64,000 nt of DNA from the NCBI GenBank assembly GCA_037179515.1, contig JAXCGZ010017001.1, positions 115,001 to 179,000 on the forward strand. Reading direction: 5' to 3'. Positions 1 to 12,487 of this stretch are shown one piece after another; positions within the stretch are counted from its first letter, which is position 1; every line of letters starts with the position of its first letter. A program made the translations under genes and the position numbers. Source of the DNA: Halocaridina rubra. Its lineage: Eukaryota > Arthropoda > Malacostraca > Decapoda > Atyidae. Under the pieces are notes generated by a model. The model was not told the DNA's origin. It did no database searches and worked only from the letters and a program-made list of their open reading frames with translations.

Positions 1-360
1 ACCTACGTGACCTAGTGAATATTAAAATTTTCATTATTTTATTGATAAAACAAGTATTTCCTAGCCTAAGAATAATAAAACAGTAACAAATAGTAAAACA
101 CATAAATACAGTACTAACAGTATTGCACCATGTAAAATACAATACCGGTATCACGTTTCGGAAAACACAAAGGCTCTCACCTACGTGACCTAGTGAATAT
201 TAAAATTTTCATTATTTTATTGATAAAACAAGTATTTCCTAGCCTAAGAATAATAAAACAGTAAAAAATAATAAAAAACAAATAGTAACAGTATTGCACC
301 ATGTAAAATAAGATACCGCTATCAGCGTTTCAGAAAACGAAAAGGCTCTCACCTACGTGA
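1..360. repeat. Direct tandem duplication, unit about 178 bp
   Basis: The segment starting ACCTACGTGA at position 1 recurs at 179 and begins a third time at 351. The two full units differ by a few substitutions and small indels. They contain AT-rich sequence with a TCCTAGCCTAAGAATAATAA block that is single copy in the family A derivative near 17590, so the duplication is specific to this copy. It lies in the 5' subterminal part of the transposon. Confidence 0.85.
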
Positions 361-569
361 GATAGTCCATGGAATGCTATTGGCTGAAAGGTCGGGAGAC
401 GACGAATCACAGAATTATTTTTCTGTATGTTCTGTAACATGGGGTCTGATTGGCTTTTTCATTGCAGTTTGCTTTTCCCACCATTTCCCAATGCCCCGCC
501 TCACTCGTTCAGTCTAACTCACGTGTGCGCCGTTCACGTTGTGCTTATTAATACGTTTTAACCTTTGCA

Positions 570-2340
570 CTGCCTCCCAAACGTCCTTCACATTCTAAGT
601 CTTCTGGTAGTCAGCCTAAGCGGCAAAGGAGGATGTTAACCATAGTAAATAAGGTGAAACTCTTAGATATGTTGAAAGAAGGAAAAAGGTTCACGGATGT
701 CGGCCGCTATTTTGGCCTCAATGACTCTACTGTTAGCTACATCAAAAAGGACGAGGCAAAGATCAGGAAAACAGCGAGCATTTCTTTTGATAAATCAGCG
801 AAGAGGGTCGTAACATCCCGCAATAAGGCAGTAGTGCGGATGGAAGCTGCTTAGGCCCTGTGGATTGATGATTGCAGAAAGAAAACCATCAGCTTAGACA
901 CCAATATCATACAAACAAAGGCGAAGAAGCTGTACGATACATTTGCTACAAACGAACCCGTCAACGACAGTGGCGACCGTGGAGAGGAGGAGGGGAGAGA
1001 AGAAGATATTGACGACCCACAACCAGGACCCTCAAGCGATTCTCCACCGAGGATACAACCGTTCATTGCTGTAAGGGATGGTTCTCCAAATATCAAAAAC
1101 GCTATGGCCTAAAAAGCGTTTCAGTGCATGGCGAAGCTGCCTCTGCAGATACAGCTGCCGCAGAAAATTACGTCAAGAACGACTTCAAGAAAATTATCGC
1201 CGAAGGGGAATAATTCCTGAGCAAGTCTTCAACATGGATGAGACTGGCTTATTTTGGAAGAGAATGCCATCTCGCACTTTTCTGTTCATGGAAGAAGCCA
1301 AAGCCCCGGGATTTAAAGCGCACAAAGATCTCGTTACCCTCATCATGTGCGGGAATGCTGCGGGCTTCATGTTAAAGCCCGGGCTTATCTACAAGTCTAA
1401 GAACCCTAGGGCTTTGAAGAACAAGAATAAGAATCTGCTGCCAGTGTATTGGATGCATAACCCTAAGGCCTGGATCACAAAAAGCCTCACATCGGACTGG
1501 TTTCACCAATGCTTTATCCCTCAAGTCAAACTTTATCTTGCGGAAAAAGGCCTTGAATTTAAAGTCCTTCTTTTGATGGATAATGCTGGTGGCCACGCAA
1601 CTAATCTCGAATATAACGGTGTTCAAGTCGAGTTCCTGCCACCGAATACGACGTCACTGATTCAGCCTATGAATCAAGGCGTTATTCGTGCGTTCAAGGC
1701 CCTCTACACACGAAATGCCCTGGCAAACCTGGTTGAATCCATGGATTCGGACAAAGACTTCTCAGTGAAGACATATTGGCGTAATTACACGATTGCCACC
1801 TGCCTTCAAAATATTCAGAATGCAATCAAAGAGATGAAGCTGGCCACAATCAATGCCATCTGGAAGAAATTGTGGCCTAAAGTCATCCACGACTACAAGG
1901 GATTTGCTCCTGATGAAGTGCATAAGTCGGCAGTTGCGAAAGCTGTGAAGTTGGCTGCATTGCTAGGAGGAGAAGGTTTTAAAGATATGACTCACGAAGA
2001 TGTGAATGAACTGATTGACTGCCACTCGCAGCCTTTGAGTGATGAAGACTTGGAAGAAATGACGAAATCCGCGAGCGAAGAAGAGGAAGAACTTCACGAA
2101 ACGCTTGAAGCAATTGAAGAACCTGGCCATACACTCAAACGTTTGGCAACCATATATCAATATGTGAAAGCAGCCCAACAACTCTCGCAGGATTATGACG
2201 ATAATATGGTTCGTTCGGTGACCTTCTGTAATTTTCTCGACGATGCCATGATTCCTTACCATACCATCTTCCAACAAAAGAAGAAACAGCGACAGCAACT
2301 CCCCATTACCATGTTCTTTTCCCCCCAAAAGCAGCCGTAA
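570..2340 (+). pseudogene. Tigger-like transposase, decayed
   Basis: In an active element this protein would bind the inverted termini and cut at TA. Reading frame 0 from the decayed start (CTG at 570-572, where the sister copy has ATG) gives a basic leader and a CENP-B/psq-type helix-turn-helix (633-780: NKVKLLDMLKEG, then VGRYFGLNDSTVSYIKK). A TAG at 852-854 interrupts it. The frame shifts near 1060 (just before GWFSKYQKRYG) and again near 1205. From there one frame runs to 2340 and carries the DDE core: NMDETGLFW (first Asp), LLLMDNAGGH (second Asp) and QPMNQGV, where the expected third Asp is Asn (codon 1672-1674). The C-terminal tail (KKKQRQQLPITMFF) is shared with the derivative at 16908-17240. 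At least one stop, two frameshifts and one lost catalytic residue make it inactive. Confidence 0.9.
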
Positions 2341-2382
2341 AGCTTTTATTGGCTGCGAAATAAGTTCCTCCGGGGTCAAGAA

Positions 2383-3392
2383 AGATCATCATCACCTCAT
2401 TCACGGTAAGTTTACCTATCACGTACTGTACATATAAATTTACGTTGCATGCTGTTATTTATAATGTAAAGAGTGTTTTTTTAACAGTGCAGGGAGGGTT
2501 TATACTGTACGTAAACGTAAAAATAATTGTAAAATACCTATGTACATGAGTATGTCATGTAATTACCACCTCATTCACCATAATTTTATCTATCACTTTC
2601 ATATAAATTTACGTTGCATGCTGTTATTTATAATGTAAAGGGTGTTTTTTTAACAGTGCAGGGAGGGTTTTATACAGTACGCAAATGTAAAAATAATTGT
2701 AAAATACCTATGTACATGAGTATGTCATGTAATTACCACTTCATTCACCGTAATTTTATCTATCACTTTCATATAATTTTACGTTGCATGCTGTTATTTA
2801 TAAAGTAAAGGGTGTTTTTTTAACAGTGCAGGGAGGGTTTATACAGTACGTAAACGTAAAAATAATTGTAAAATACCTATGTACATGAGTATGTCACGTC
2901 ATCATCACCTCATTCACGGTAAGATTTCCTATCACTTTCATATAAATTTACGTTGCATGCTGTTATTTATAAAGTAAAGGGTTTTTTTTAACAGTGCAGG
3001 GAGGGTATATACAGTACGTAAACGTAAAAATAATTGTAAAATACCTATGTATATGAGTATGTCACGTCATCATCACCTCATTCACCGTAAGTTTTCCTAT
3101 CACTTTCATATAAATTTACGTTGCTTGCTGTTATTTATAAGTAAAGGGTGTTTTTTTAACAGTGCAGGGAGGGTTTATACAGTACGTAAACGTAAAAATA
3201 ATTGTAAAATACCTATGTACATGAGTATGTCATGTAATTACCACTTCATTCACCGTAATTTTATCTATCACTTTCATATAAATTTACGTTGCATGCTGTT
3301 ATTTATGAAGTAAAGGGTGGTTTGTTAACAGTACAGGGAGGGTTTATAGAGTGTAAACGTAAAAATAAAGTAAAATATCTATGTACATATAG
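2383..3392. repeat. 169-bp tandem array, about six units, 3' of family A transposase
   Basis: The landmark ACGTTGCATGCTG recurs at about 2442, 2611, 2781, 2950, 3118 and 3287, a spacing of 168-170 bp. Each unit also holds GTGCAGGGAGGG and a CTCATTCACCG block. The sister copy at 16680-16890 has only one to two related units, so the array expanded in this copy. Units differ by scattered substitutions. Short open frames here are by-products of the repeat. Confidence 0.95.
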
Positions 3393-3467
3393 GCTGATCC
3401 TACTTTGCGATATTCCTGTCTCGCGCCGGGTCTCGGAACCGAACCATCGCAAAAATTGAAGGAACAC

Positions 3468-3473
<6 letters not shown>

Positions 3474-3561
<88 letters not shown>
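3474..3561. repeat. (TA)n microsatellite between two Tigger-type ends
   Basis: A pure alternating TA tract lies directly between the decayed end of family A (ends ACACTGTG) and the start of a family B terminus (CAGTAATGCCTC at 3562). Confidence 0.98.
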
Positions 3562-3564
<3 letters not shown>

Positions 3565-3835
3565 TAATGCCTCTCTATATCGCGATTCACCTACTGCGAA
3601 TTCAGTGCATAGCGGTTTTTCTTGGCGCGAGAATTTTTTTTTTTTTTAATGATTGTGACAACAGGACGAACCAAAAAAATAATAAAATAAAACAGCCTCT
3701 ATCAGGCCTGGGCACGAAGAATACATAAAGTAAAGAGAAACAGAGATGGAGAGTGTAATGACCTGTCAGCTGTGAAGAGAATATAAAAGATGTGTAATTA
3801 ATATCCAAGAATATTCAGTGTAGCTGGTGCCATGA
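3562..3835 (+). mobile_element. Family B foldback element, left-arm half copy 1
   Basis: It starts with a Tigger-type terminus (CAGTAATGCCTCTC, then CGCGATTCAC) next to TA, a T-run, and the body shared by all B copies: GACAACAGGACG, then CAGCCTCTATCAGG and GAGAGTGTAATGACCTGTC. It loses similarity around 3810-3835. No coding capacity. Complete copies are at 47358-48594 and 50770-51866. Confidence 0.8.
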
Positions 3836-3843
3836 GCCAACTT

Positions 3844-3967
<124 letters not shown>

Positions 3968-4085
3968 CCGGTTTTACATCATGGACTCCCTTTTCAACCA
4001 AGGGCTAGGACGGTTGCCTTCTTGCGAAGGGCTTGTTTTGGCAGATGTAATCGTTACCCTGAGTGCATGCCCTTGCTAACCTCAG

Positions 4086-4152
4086 ACCGTGAAGGGTGCG
4101 AACCCTCAACCTGACGCCTCAGAGTCGCGAACACTACCGATTGAGCCACGGC
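4086..4152 (-). tRNA. tRNA-like sequence, probably the head of a decayed SINE
   Basis: On the minus strand the segment has an A-box-like TGGCTCAATCGG and a B-box-like GGTTCGCACCC. GAGGG and CCTTC around a seven-base TTCGCAC loop form a plausible T arm, and GCCGTGG can pair imperfectly with TCACGGT. The anticodon arm is poor and the spacing is a few bases short for a canonical tRNA. It sits between two TA arrays in transposon debris, so a pol III SINE head or relic fits better than a working tRNA gene. Confidence 0.35.
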
Positions 4153-4153
4153 G

Positions 4154-4158
<5 letters not shown>

Positions 4159-4241
<83 letters not shown>
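4159..4241. repeat. (TA)n microsatellite abutting a family B terminus
   Basis: A pure TA tract that ends exactly where the terminus CAGTAATCCCTCGC of the next B element begins. Confidence 0.98.
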
Positions 4242-4690
<449 letters not shown>

Positions 4691-7305
4691 GTATTGTATA
4701 TGGCGAGAAGAGAGAGCTGGTGAGCCTTGGACAGGCCGAGGCAGCAGAGTAACAGCCTTGATAAAGGGAGAGTGTTGCAGCTTACTTCATACAATCTCTC
4801 GATTATTCATCGTTATATCCGTGAGTGCTTCTTGTTTTTTCCATCCACCATGTCTCCCAAGAAGCTCAAGGTTTTGAAGAAGGCTAAAAGAAAGCTACTA
4901 TACCAAAAGAAGCTCTGGAAAAGGCACCAGGAAGCTGAGTAGTGGAAACTGACTCGCCTCAACCTCGCCCGCCATAACCACCACCACAAAACAACCATCT
5001 GTGGAGCCTAGACCTGTAGTGAGGACTTCGCACCGAGATGAAGTGATCAACCAGGAAGGCTATTTTTTTAGTTATAGAATAGGGCTTTTTTTATATAAAT
5101 AGAATAATAGATCTCACCAAGACAGTACTAATGAACTCCTTATTTACAAAATCAAGGATTGGTGTTGCATTTGTGAATGAGTGCTACACTGGTATTGTTA
5201 TAGATTTTCAAGTCTTGTCATCTTACGGTCATTCTTGTACCCTACTTGACAGAAAAAAAAAGTCATCAAGACCATCAATTCTGAAGAATACTGAAGAAGG
5301 AACAAGAGGGTATCTCCTGCTTGTAAGTAATAATAACCCTTTTTTTTAATTTCAACTTTAGTAAAGTTCCACAACCATTATAGATATGTTATCACATTAT
5401 GACAAAAACTTTCAGGACAATATCTTCACTACCAAGGGTGATGAGATAAGGTTTTTTTTAATTTAAAAATTATAGAACTCAGTAAGTTTTCAAGATAAAT
5501 GGTTGATTCTTGTGTCAATCTTTTTCATCTTTTACTTATTTTTTCAATCTGTCTTTTCAGAAAATGGTATTTGGAACTAGAAAAAAAAATTATAAATATT
5601 CTTTAAATTTCTTTTCACAAAAAATTCATGTTTTTCAAATATTTGCAGAAAAATAAAAAATTCCTATAATGAAGAAAGTACAAAGACAAATTTTAGAATG
5701 AGGAATAGTGAATAAGTTCACAAAGTTTCATTGAAATTAGAGTAATAGTCTGCAAGATCTATTGCTTTGAAGATAAGTAAAATTTTCGAAAAATGCACAA
5801 TACCCATAGAAAAAAATTCGCCAAAAATACAATAATGAAAATATAGTAACTAAACTCCACCAAGAAGTTGACTTTAGCATAATTTTTCCTCGAGAGCCTC
5901 ACCGCCATGACCCCCCCCCTAAAATGGAGAGAAAAATTTTCAAATTCCAAATAAATAAATGGACCTCCACTATTTCTTAATTCCTTTTTTCCAAATTTTT
6001 GGGGTAAGAAATAAAGAGAAATATCGTTCATTTCAAAAAACCATTTGATGAAACGGTACTTGTTACATGAAATGAAAGGACAAAACATGGACAAAACAAC
6101 TAATATATTACCATCTCAAATCAGATTTGTTTCATGAGTGATGAGTTAAGATAAAATAACCTAACCTAAAACAGTAAAGTTCATGAAATATTTTCCGAAC
6201 AAGGGATGTGAATGCAAACATTTATGAACAATACTTTCCATACTGAATTCTTTTCATAATTGCGGGTGAGTTACCCTGACTAACTTGACCAAACTTAATT
6301 AAATCAATTATATGAGACTTTTCCCTAACTCCAGGTGCAAACATAATCCTTCACAAACAATAATTTCCATTACTAACACATTTCTTAGCCAGGGTGAACT
6401 AATTTCACTAAGAACCTTACATAAATAAAATGCATATATATTTACTAATAATACTTTCATTTTACTCATTTCTTCACTAGGGGTAAGCTAACATTAATAA
6501 CCTAACCAAACCTAATAAATTTCATGAGATTTTTCAATTACGAAATACTACATAAAATTAACTGTAATTTTAGATTAGGTTAAGATGGGTTCGTTAATCC
6601 CCCAAAAAGAAGAGAGTTGATAATTGAAATTATTGTTCTTTATTCACTTTAAAGATATTTCATGGATTGCATTTCCATTTTAATCACTGGGGGTGTGCAA
6701 GGAAAAATATACTCTTGTTTCTTAACTGGGGCGTACTGCCCTAGCTGAATATTAAATAATAATAAAACCAAATATTATGATAAATTCAGATATTTTTTTT
6801 CCTAACTGGAGGAGTACACTGTCATGATAATAGCAAATGAATGCGAGTTACCTTCCGTTGAGCCTCAAGGCAGACTATCCTTACCCACGTACCCTGTGGA
6901 TGGCCCAAGCAGAACTCAAGCACCCCCCCCCCTTACATTTGTTACTGCAGCTGCATGCAGGTTTTTGGGTCTGACTCTGATATCACCAACGACAAACACT
7001 CATTCATGTCACTTACTGCTAATTTGTGTTATTTTGCCAAACAAGCACCCTAAAGGGTTACTATTCTTCAGTTTCCGGTTGATAATAGATAGATATTGGC
7101 CCCTCCCAATATCTATCCAATCTATTCTTGAAACTTTCACTTTTTAGCACTAATTTCTTCCTTGGGTAGATAATTCAGTAATTTTTTACTATTTCACCCG
7201 TCTCAATTAAGAGGTGATAAATATATTTTACAAAGGGTTACTAATGTGCTTTGAATGAAGATAACCTTGAGAACCGTCTGAAAATATATGCTAACCTAAC
7301 CTAAT
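4691..7305. other. Gene-poor AT-rich stretch, nothing assignable
   Basis: No convincing exon or transposon gene is visible. A 30-codon frame starts at 4850 in a good Kozak context and is very lysine-rich, but nothing supports it. The segment 5050-5110 (TTTTTTATATAAATAGAATA and nearby) resembles 34440-34470 and the reverse of 34690-34730, so it is part of a dispersed repeat. The rest has many A and T runs, and AACCTAACC-like motifs appear from about 6150 on. Confidence 0.6.
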
Positions 7306-7476
7306 CTAAGCAAGGTAATTTAACAGTTTAGTATCACGGCAGAATTTCGGCTATTTCCCGCCAATTCTTAACCTAACATTTATAACCTAACCATTCTTAA
7401 CCTAACCTAAGAATGGTTAGGTTATGAATGGCCGAAATTCGGCCACGATACTAAACTGTTAAATTACCCTAAGCAA
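7306..7476. mobile_element. Palindromic MITE with 8-bp target duplication
   Basis: The element body (7314-7468, 155 bp) begins GGTAATTTAACAGTTTAGTA and ends with its reverse complement. The arms stay complementary for most of their length and meet at a second hairpin made of AACCATTCTTAACC and its complement. The octamer CTAAGCAA stands directly on both sides (7306-7313 and 7469-7476), as expected of a target-site duplication. Eight bases plus ends starting GG would suit a Merlin-like superfamily; hAT is also possible. There is no coding capacity. Confidence 0.85.
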
Positions 7477-8315
7477 ACCTATTTTAATAAAAAAAAAAAA
7501 GTAGTAACTTATGACATTTTTCCTGAGGCTGGCAGTGTTTTGGAATGAATGTGACTTTGAAAACTGTCGCAAAATTACTATTTTATAGATTAGGTTAGGT
7601 AAGTTAGGATTAATCAAGTTAGGTCAGATATAACTGCCAACTGTCTTCAATGTCATATTCATTCAAAACACACACAAAAGTACATATGAAATGAATCATG
7701 TCCACCTCCAAACAGATAAGGGCGTAATTTTAAAGAAAATACCGATTATTCCAAGTACTGTAGTTGCTGCCCTTACGCTGAGTAACTGTGGTAGGTCTTA
7801 GTTCGTGGCGAATGGGTGTTTCTTAGCTCGGCCAACCTCCTTACAAGAGAAAATAAGGTCATTGTATACAGACAGAACTTACGCTAAAGCTGTGGCTTTC
7901 TTACATAGTCTCTCGTGTGCACGTAAATTTTATTGTTAGTCCTCCCACCAGGATTTCCAGCACTAGCGCCCTTATAATTACAAATCCCTTCCCTCCTTGA
8001 TCATATATCAAACTTACAATTTTTCACCTTAATATGTAAATATATACTTATAAAATCTAAATATATGTATCGGTAATACACAGAGAAACGTAAATAACAC
8101 TTACATACGAGAATTTGTGGTAGACGTCGACGATTCGTCTCCATTCTCTGAACTTCCTCATGTAAACAACACCTAAATTCGAGGTGCCTTTTTTTTTTTT
8201 TTTTTTTTAAGATAAATGGATTTTGAACCAATTCACGTCTTATTATAGTACTCAGAGAATATAATAAAATATGTGTTTATGCACAGAAGTTAATAATAAA
8301 AAAAATAAATAAAAA
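7477..8315. other. Non-coding stretch, nothing recognised
   Basis: It holds AT-rich sequence with short GGTTAGGTTAGG-like motifs and a T-run at 8189-8208. I see no exon chain, repeat unit or transposon end. Confidence 0.5.
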
Positions 8316-8319
8316 AACA

Positions 8320-8320
8320 T

Positions 8321-8369
<49 letters not shown>

Positions 8370-8434
8370 TAAGAAATAATAATTATAATAATAATAAAAA
8401 TAATAATAACAATAATAATAATAACAATAATAAT

Positions 8435-8503
<69 letters not shown>

Positions 8504-8507
8504 TATG

Positions 8508-8570
<63 letters not shown>

Positions 8571-8580
8571 TTACATCTAT

Positions 8581-8620
<40 letters not shown>

Positions 8621-8699
8621 GTAGCTGCTGCTGCTACTGCTACTACTACTACCAATAATGATAGTGATAATAATAATTATTATTATTTCTTTTGTTATT

Positions 8700-8750
<51 letters not shown>

Positions 8751-8775
8751 TTAATAATAATAATAATAATAATAG
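8320..8775. repeat. Compound (AAT)n-(TAC)n-(AAT)n microsatellite
   Basis: Long AAT tracts (about 8320-8572 and 8700-8773) flank a TAC tract (8581-8655) with a few GCT units. Poly-Ile and poly-Ser frames here are artefacts. A block with the complementary composition follows at 9100-9345. Confidence 0.97.
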
Positions 8776-9096
8776 AACAGGCTAATGTATTGCATGTGCG
8801 TTCTTTTTTATGAAATAAAGCGAGTATGACTTTAAAAGACTTAATTTCAATTAGTTCTGTAAGTCTTATTTGTAATAATACTTCAAACAACGCCATTAAG
8901 GTATATATATTTTTTTTTTAAATAATCATATTATGCACCTTAATCATTACTAGATTTCTGTATACAGTGGAGAAACAGTCACTTATATACACAAGATTTT
9001 ATCTTAAATAAATAAATGAATTAATTAATTTAAAAAAAAAATTTGAGGATATCAGAGTGGAAACTTTGCGAAAATATCACTAAATATTATTCTTGC

Positions 9097-9345
<249 letters not shown>

Positions 9346-9376
9346 ATCAATCTTATATATTTTCACACACTGATTA

Positions 9377-9509
<133 letters not shown>

Positions 9510-9622
9510 TTTGTGGTGTTGAAAAATAAAATGGTTTTATTTTGTCATTACGGATTAACCGTGCCATGAATATTTAGTAATATATTCTCTAAATATGATT
9601 AATCACAAACACACGCACACAC

Positions 9623-9626
<4 letters not shown>

Positions 9627-9700
<74 letters not shown>
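9627..9700. repeat. (TA)n microsatellite
   Basis: Pure TA tract of about 74 bp, preceded by a short imperfect CA-rich segment. Confidence 0.98.
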
Positions 9701-9702
<2 letters not shown>

Positions 9703-9736
9703 TTTTTCTTACTCTTCAATTTCTTTTCTTCCATTG

Positions 9737-9925
9737 ATGTTGGGTGGAAATGGATTATCGCCTCCATATTCCCCTGCGTGTTTTAAAAGTCGCCTGAATA
9801 GTGGGGAACGAGGTGACTGGGAATCCCCTCCTTTGTATTCTCCTCTGGCAAATAATCTGAGTATTGCGGAAGTGATCACCACCCTTATAAGGGAGATTAC
9901 AGCCCTTGTATATAGACATGTTGAA
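9737..9925 (+). repeat. Unclassified dispersed repeat, copy 1
   Basis: Shared with 60173-60345: CTTGTTTTAAAAGTC-like start (GTGTTTTAAAAGTCGCC here), GACTGGGAATCCCCTCC, TTTGTATTCTCCTC, then a CCCTTATAAGGGAGATTA block. Same order, clear divergence, no coding frame. Superfamily unknown. Confidence 0.7.
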
Positions 9926-10280
9926 GGAGGTTTTGAGTAATTGGTTTAATTGCACGTTTGCCGTTTTATGTATTACTTTTAGTCCCCGTTCGGATGGCAG
10001 AAACAGACACGAATAAAGCATAGATGTCCTTCCTTACGTCCCGTGGTAGGCTCGAACACGGGTTTTATTTCGTATTTACTTTTATCACTAAGTATTGCAG
10101 CGCATGAATCGGGAACTGATGAGCCTGAACAACGCGGGAACCCGTCTCGAAGCGTTACGAAGGGTTTCCAGCCTCGATTCCTCGGCTCTAAGTTGTCTAT
10201 GTCCACCACATCCCTGTTCGCATGAGGACTAATCGTGATGCATAAAACGACTTTTATGTGTTTTTATGCCTCTTTTATGT
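9926..10280. other. Unassigned sequence
   Basis: It contains AGTCCCCGTTCGGATGG at 9981, which resembles the tail of the SINE-like family seen at 10286, and a GTGTTCGAGCC B-box-like motif on the minus strand near 10055. Neither is enough to define an element. Confidence 0.4.
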
Positions 10281-10285
10281 GCATG

Positions 10286-10430
10286 TAATTAATCCCCGTT
10301 CGAATGGAGGTGAACGGAGAGTGGTTGGAGCTCAAATATTAACTTGGCTAACCTTCCTAGCTCCTCGTGGGGTTTGTCACTTCCCAAGTCGAGTACCCTA
10401 TCTACTGTACTACAGCGATGTCTGTTATTA
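10286..10430 (-). mobile_element. tRNA-derived SINE-like element, family S2
   Basis: On the minus strand an A-box-like head (GTAGTACAGTAGATAGGGTA) lies near 10420 and the tail ends in the complement of TTAATCCCCGTTCGAATGG at 10290. The same tail module (TTAATCCCCRTT...GGAGCTGGGGA) recurs near 10790, 14017, 46027 and 57991. Confidence 0.6.
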
Positions 10431-10682
10431 GTAAAAATATTACGTTAAAGTAATGTAAATAAATATGTTAAATTGTGTTCAATTTAACCTCATTACCATT
10501 TGTCTAAGGGAGGGTTAGCGCATATTTCGTTAATGAATGAAAATTTTACTTAATATTAGCGGTACGGAAAGTAAATTAATTACTTATTAAATGTACGTTA
10601 ATTTAAGTAAAATCAACTGTGGGAAATACGAGTTATATATTTGTTAATCAATACTGTATTTTCGGATCATTATGTTTTGTCT

Positions 10683-10890
10683 AATTAATGGATCGAGGTT
10701 GCGTAGTGGATAGAATACTTGGTCTGGTGGTGACAGACCCGCAATCGATCCAACCGCAGGGCATTAGGATAGATATTCACCTTTATTTCCCCAGCTCCAG
10801 CCTGCCTGAATCCACCTCCATAACGGGGAAAACAGTGACCTAAAACGGCAGACAGAAACTACTGCTTGTCTAATGGAGGTGTACCGCAAA
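10683..10890 (+). mobile_element. tRNA-derived SINE, family S2
   Basis: The head GGTTGCGTAGTGGATAGAAT resembles a pol III A box and CAATCGATCC a B box about 40 bp later. The body carries CCCCAGCTCCAGCCTG and CACCTCCATAACGGGG, the complement of the S2 tail module. No coding capacity. Confidence 0.65.
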
Positions 10891-11149
10891 TGTCTTTAAT
10901 TTCTAAAAATTTAAGTAAAATCTGCGATACATAATGTATATAACGTTGTATGTAAAATTTTTACATACGGCGGATAGTGATAGATATTAATATGATTCTT
11001 CTTTGCGCAATGCTCATTTGTTTAGGGGGGGAGAGCGAAACACCATACGCCCTAATCTTTTTTTATTTTTTATTTTAATTATTTGTATATTGTAGTGAAC
11101 TCTCCTATAAGTAATGATAGACTGGAATACTTTTATTATCCTAAATTTT

Positions 11150-11830
11150 AGGATTTATCTCAAGAAGCGTCAGCAATAGGACGGAAAAAGTTATTTTGCA
11201 GCTCTATCTTGCATTAGTTAGGCCCCATTTAGGTTATGCTGTGCAATTCTGGTCACCCTATTATAGAATGGAAATTGAATCCTTGGAGAGAGTGCAACGA
11301 AGAATGACCAAGATGATACACAATATCAGAAATCTACCATATGAGGACAGATTAAAAAAACTTAATCTACATTCTCTAGAGAGGCGAAGAGTTAGGGGGG
11401 ATATGATTGAAGTGTATAAATGGTTTAAAGGGATTAACAAGGGAGATATTAATAAAGTTTTAAAAATTCATGATCAAACCAGAACTCGTAATAATGGATT
11501 TAAGCTTGATATATTTAGGTTCAGAAGGGAAATTGGTAAAAATTGGTTTGGTAATAGAGTAGCTGATGCATGGAACAAGCTTCCTAGTATGATAGTAAAT
11601 GCCAATACCTTAGACACCTTCAAATGTAGATTAGATAGACATATGACAGAGGTAGGGTGGGTATGAATAGGTTAGTGCTTATTAGAAAAATCATAAAAAG
11701 AAAAATAGAATAAATAAGTAGAGTAGAATAGAATAGGTTAGACATGCTGAAAATACAATTCAAAAATGGAGCTGCCTCGTGTGTGCCAGTAGGCATGTTG
11801 CAGTGTCCTCTATTCTTATGTTCTTATATA
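11150..11830 (+). mobile_element. CR1-like LINE, 3'-end fragment
   Basis: The fragment holds the C-terminal part of ORF2 and the 3' UTR. The UTR ends in tandem octamers (TTCTTATGTTCTTATA), the kind of short 3' repeat typical of CR1-group LINEs. The upstream RT core is missing, as expected of 5'-truncated insertion. Confidence 0.85.
11196..11666 (+). pseudogene. LINE ORF2 C-terminal region (post-RT domain)
   Basis: One open frame of 156 codons. Family landmarks are LYLALVRPHLGYAVQFWSP, then ERVQRRMTKMI, NLPYEDRLKKLNL and NRVADAWNKLP. This is the conserved segment after the polymerase core of CR1/L2-group reverse transcriptases. The catalytic motif is not present, so the fragment has no activity. 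It is intact but headless; the methionine at its start is incidental. Confidence 0.88.
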
Positions 11831-11890
11831 TTACGACTGAACTCCAGTCCTCTTCAGGTGCCTGAAGAGGACTGAATTCCAGTCGTAATA
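11829..11890. repeat. Short inverted repeat (30-bp arms, 2-bp loop)
   Basis: Arms 11829-11858 and 11861-11890 are complementary at 27 of 30 positions around a TG loop. The repeat lies at the junction between the LINE 3' end and flanking sequence. Confidence 0.85.
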
Positions 11891-11939
11891 CATAGTACAT
11901 CTTCGCTTCTCTTTGTGTTTATTTATGGGCCATTTTTGC

Positions 11940-12056
<117 letters not shown>

Positions 12057-12336
12057 TCTATTCCTTTTTTATACTCACTTGTCTGGCAACGTTGATGCCT
12101 CACATTTCTATGAATGCCCTTTTTATCAGGGAAGAGGACATACGGGTCTCAAAAAGGACAAACTGTCTTTTAAGGGGCAAATCTGGCACCCCTTCGTGGC
12201 TTTGGTGAAATGTCGATTCAAAATTACCGCCCAATGCAAGAAACGTTTTGACCAAAATACGAATTTTACCCCGTCCTTGACGCGGAAAATAATTCGTATT
12301 TGAATATATTAGATATATGAATATATAAAAACATGG

Positions 12337-12368
12337 CGGATTTACTATAGCGTGTGATCTACCAACAA
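12337..12368 (-). repeat. Inverted single copy of the 33-bp minisatellite unit
   Basis: TACTATAGCGTGTGATCTACC is the complement of the unit that is tandemly repeated from 12490 on; about 120 bp separate the two orientations. (Twenty-one bases at most are shared; the match ends there.). Confidence 0.7.
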
Positions 12369-12487
12369 CCGAATATGAACAATCTTAGAAAAATAGATAT
12401 GCAATGTTAATAATGGAACAAGTATAGAAGAAAACAGTCTATATTTATGAATAACAAATTATTGTTTGCAGAGAGTAAGGTTAGGTT

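Larger units (their letters stand above)
1..3470 (+). mobile_element. Tigger/pogo-like DNA transposon, family A copy 1, 5' end outside window
   Basis: The left part (1-360) matches the reverse complement of 17461-17650, the end of a second copy with clear inverted termini, so the window starts inside the element. A CENP-B-type helix-turn-helix and a DDE transposase follow (about 570-2340), then a tandem array (2383-3390). A decayed terminus at 3398-3470 retains the Tigger-like motif of a CG-rich segment ending in GGAACACTGT before a TA array. Family assignment rests on the transposase residues and the termini of the second copy at 16597-17786. The element is dead: its start codon, frame and one catalytic residue are lost. 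Confidence 0.85.

Noticed and set aside
4850..4942. A 30-codon Lys-rich frame in good Kozak context
   Set aside because: No homologous copy, splice partner or repeat context supports it, and 30 codons arise easily by chance.
7290..7460. AACCTAACC motifs as telomeric repeat
   Set aside because: Only two or three units occur together; they are scattered, and here lie in the hairpin of a MITE.
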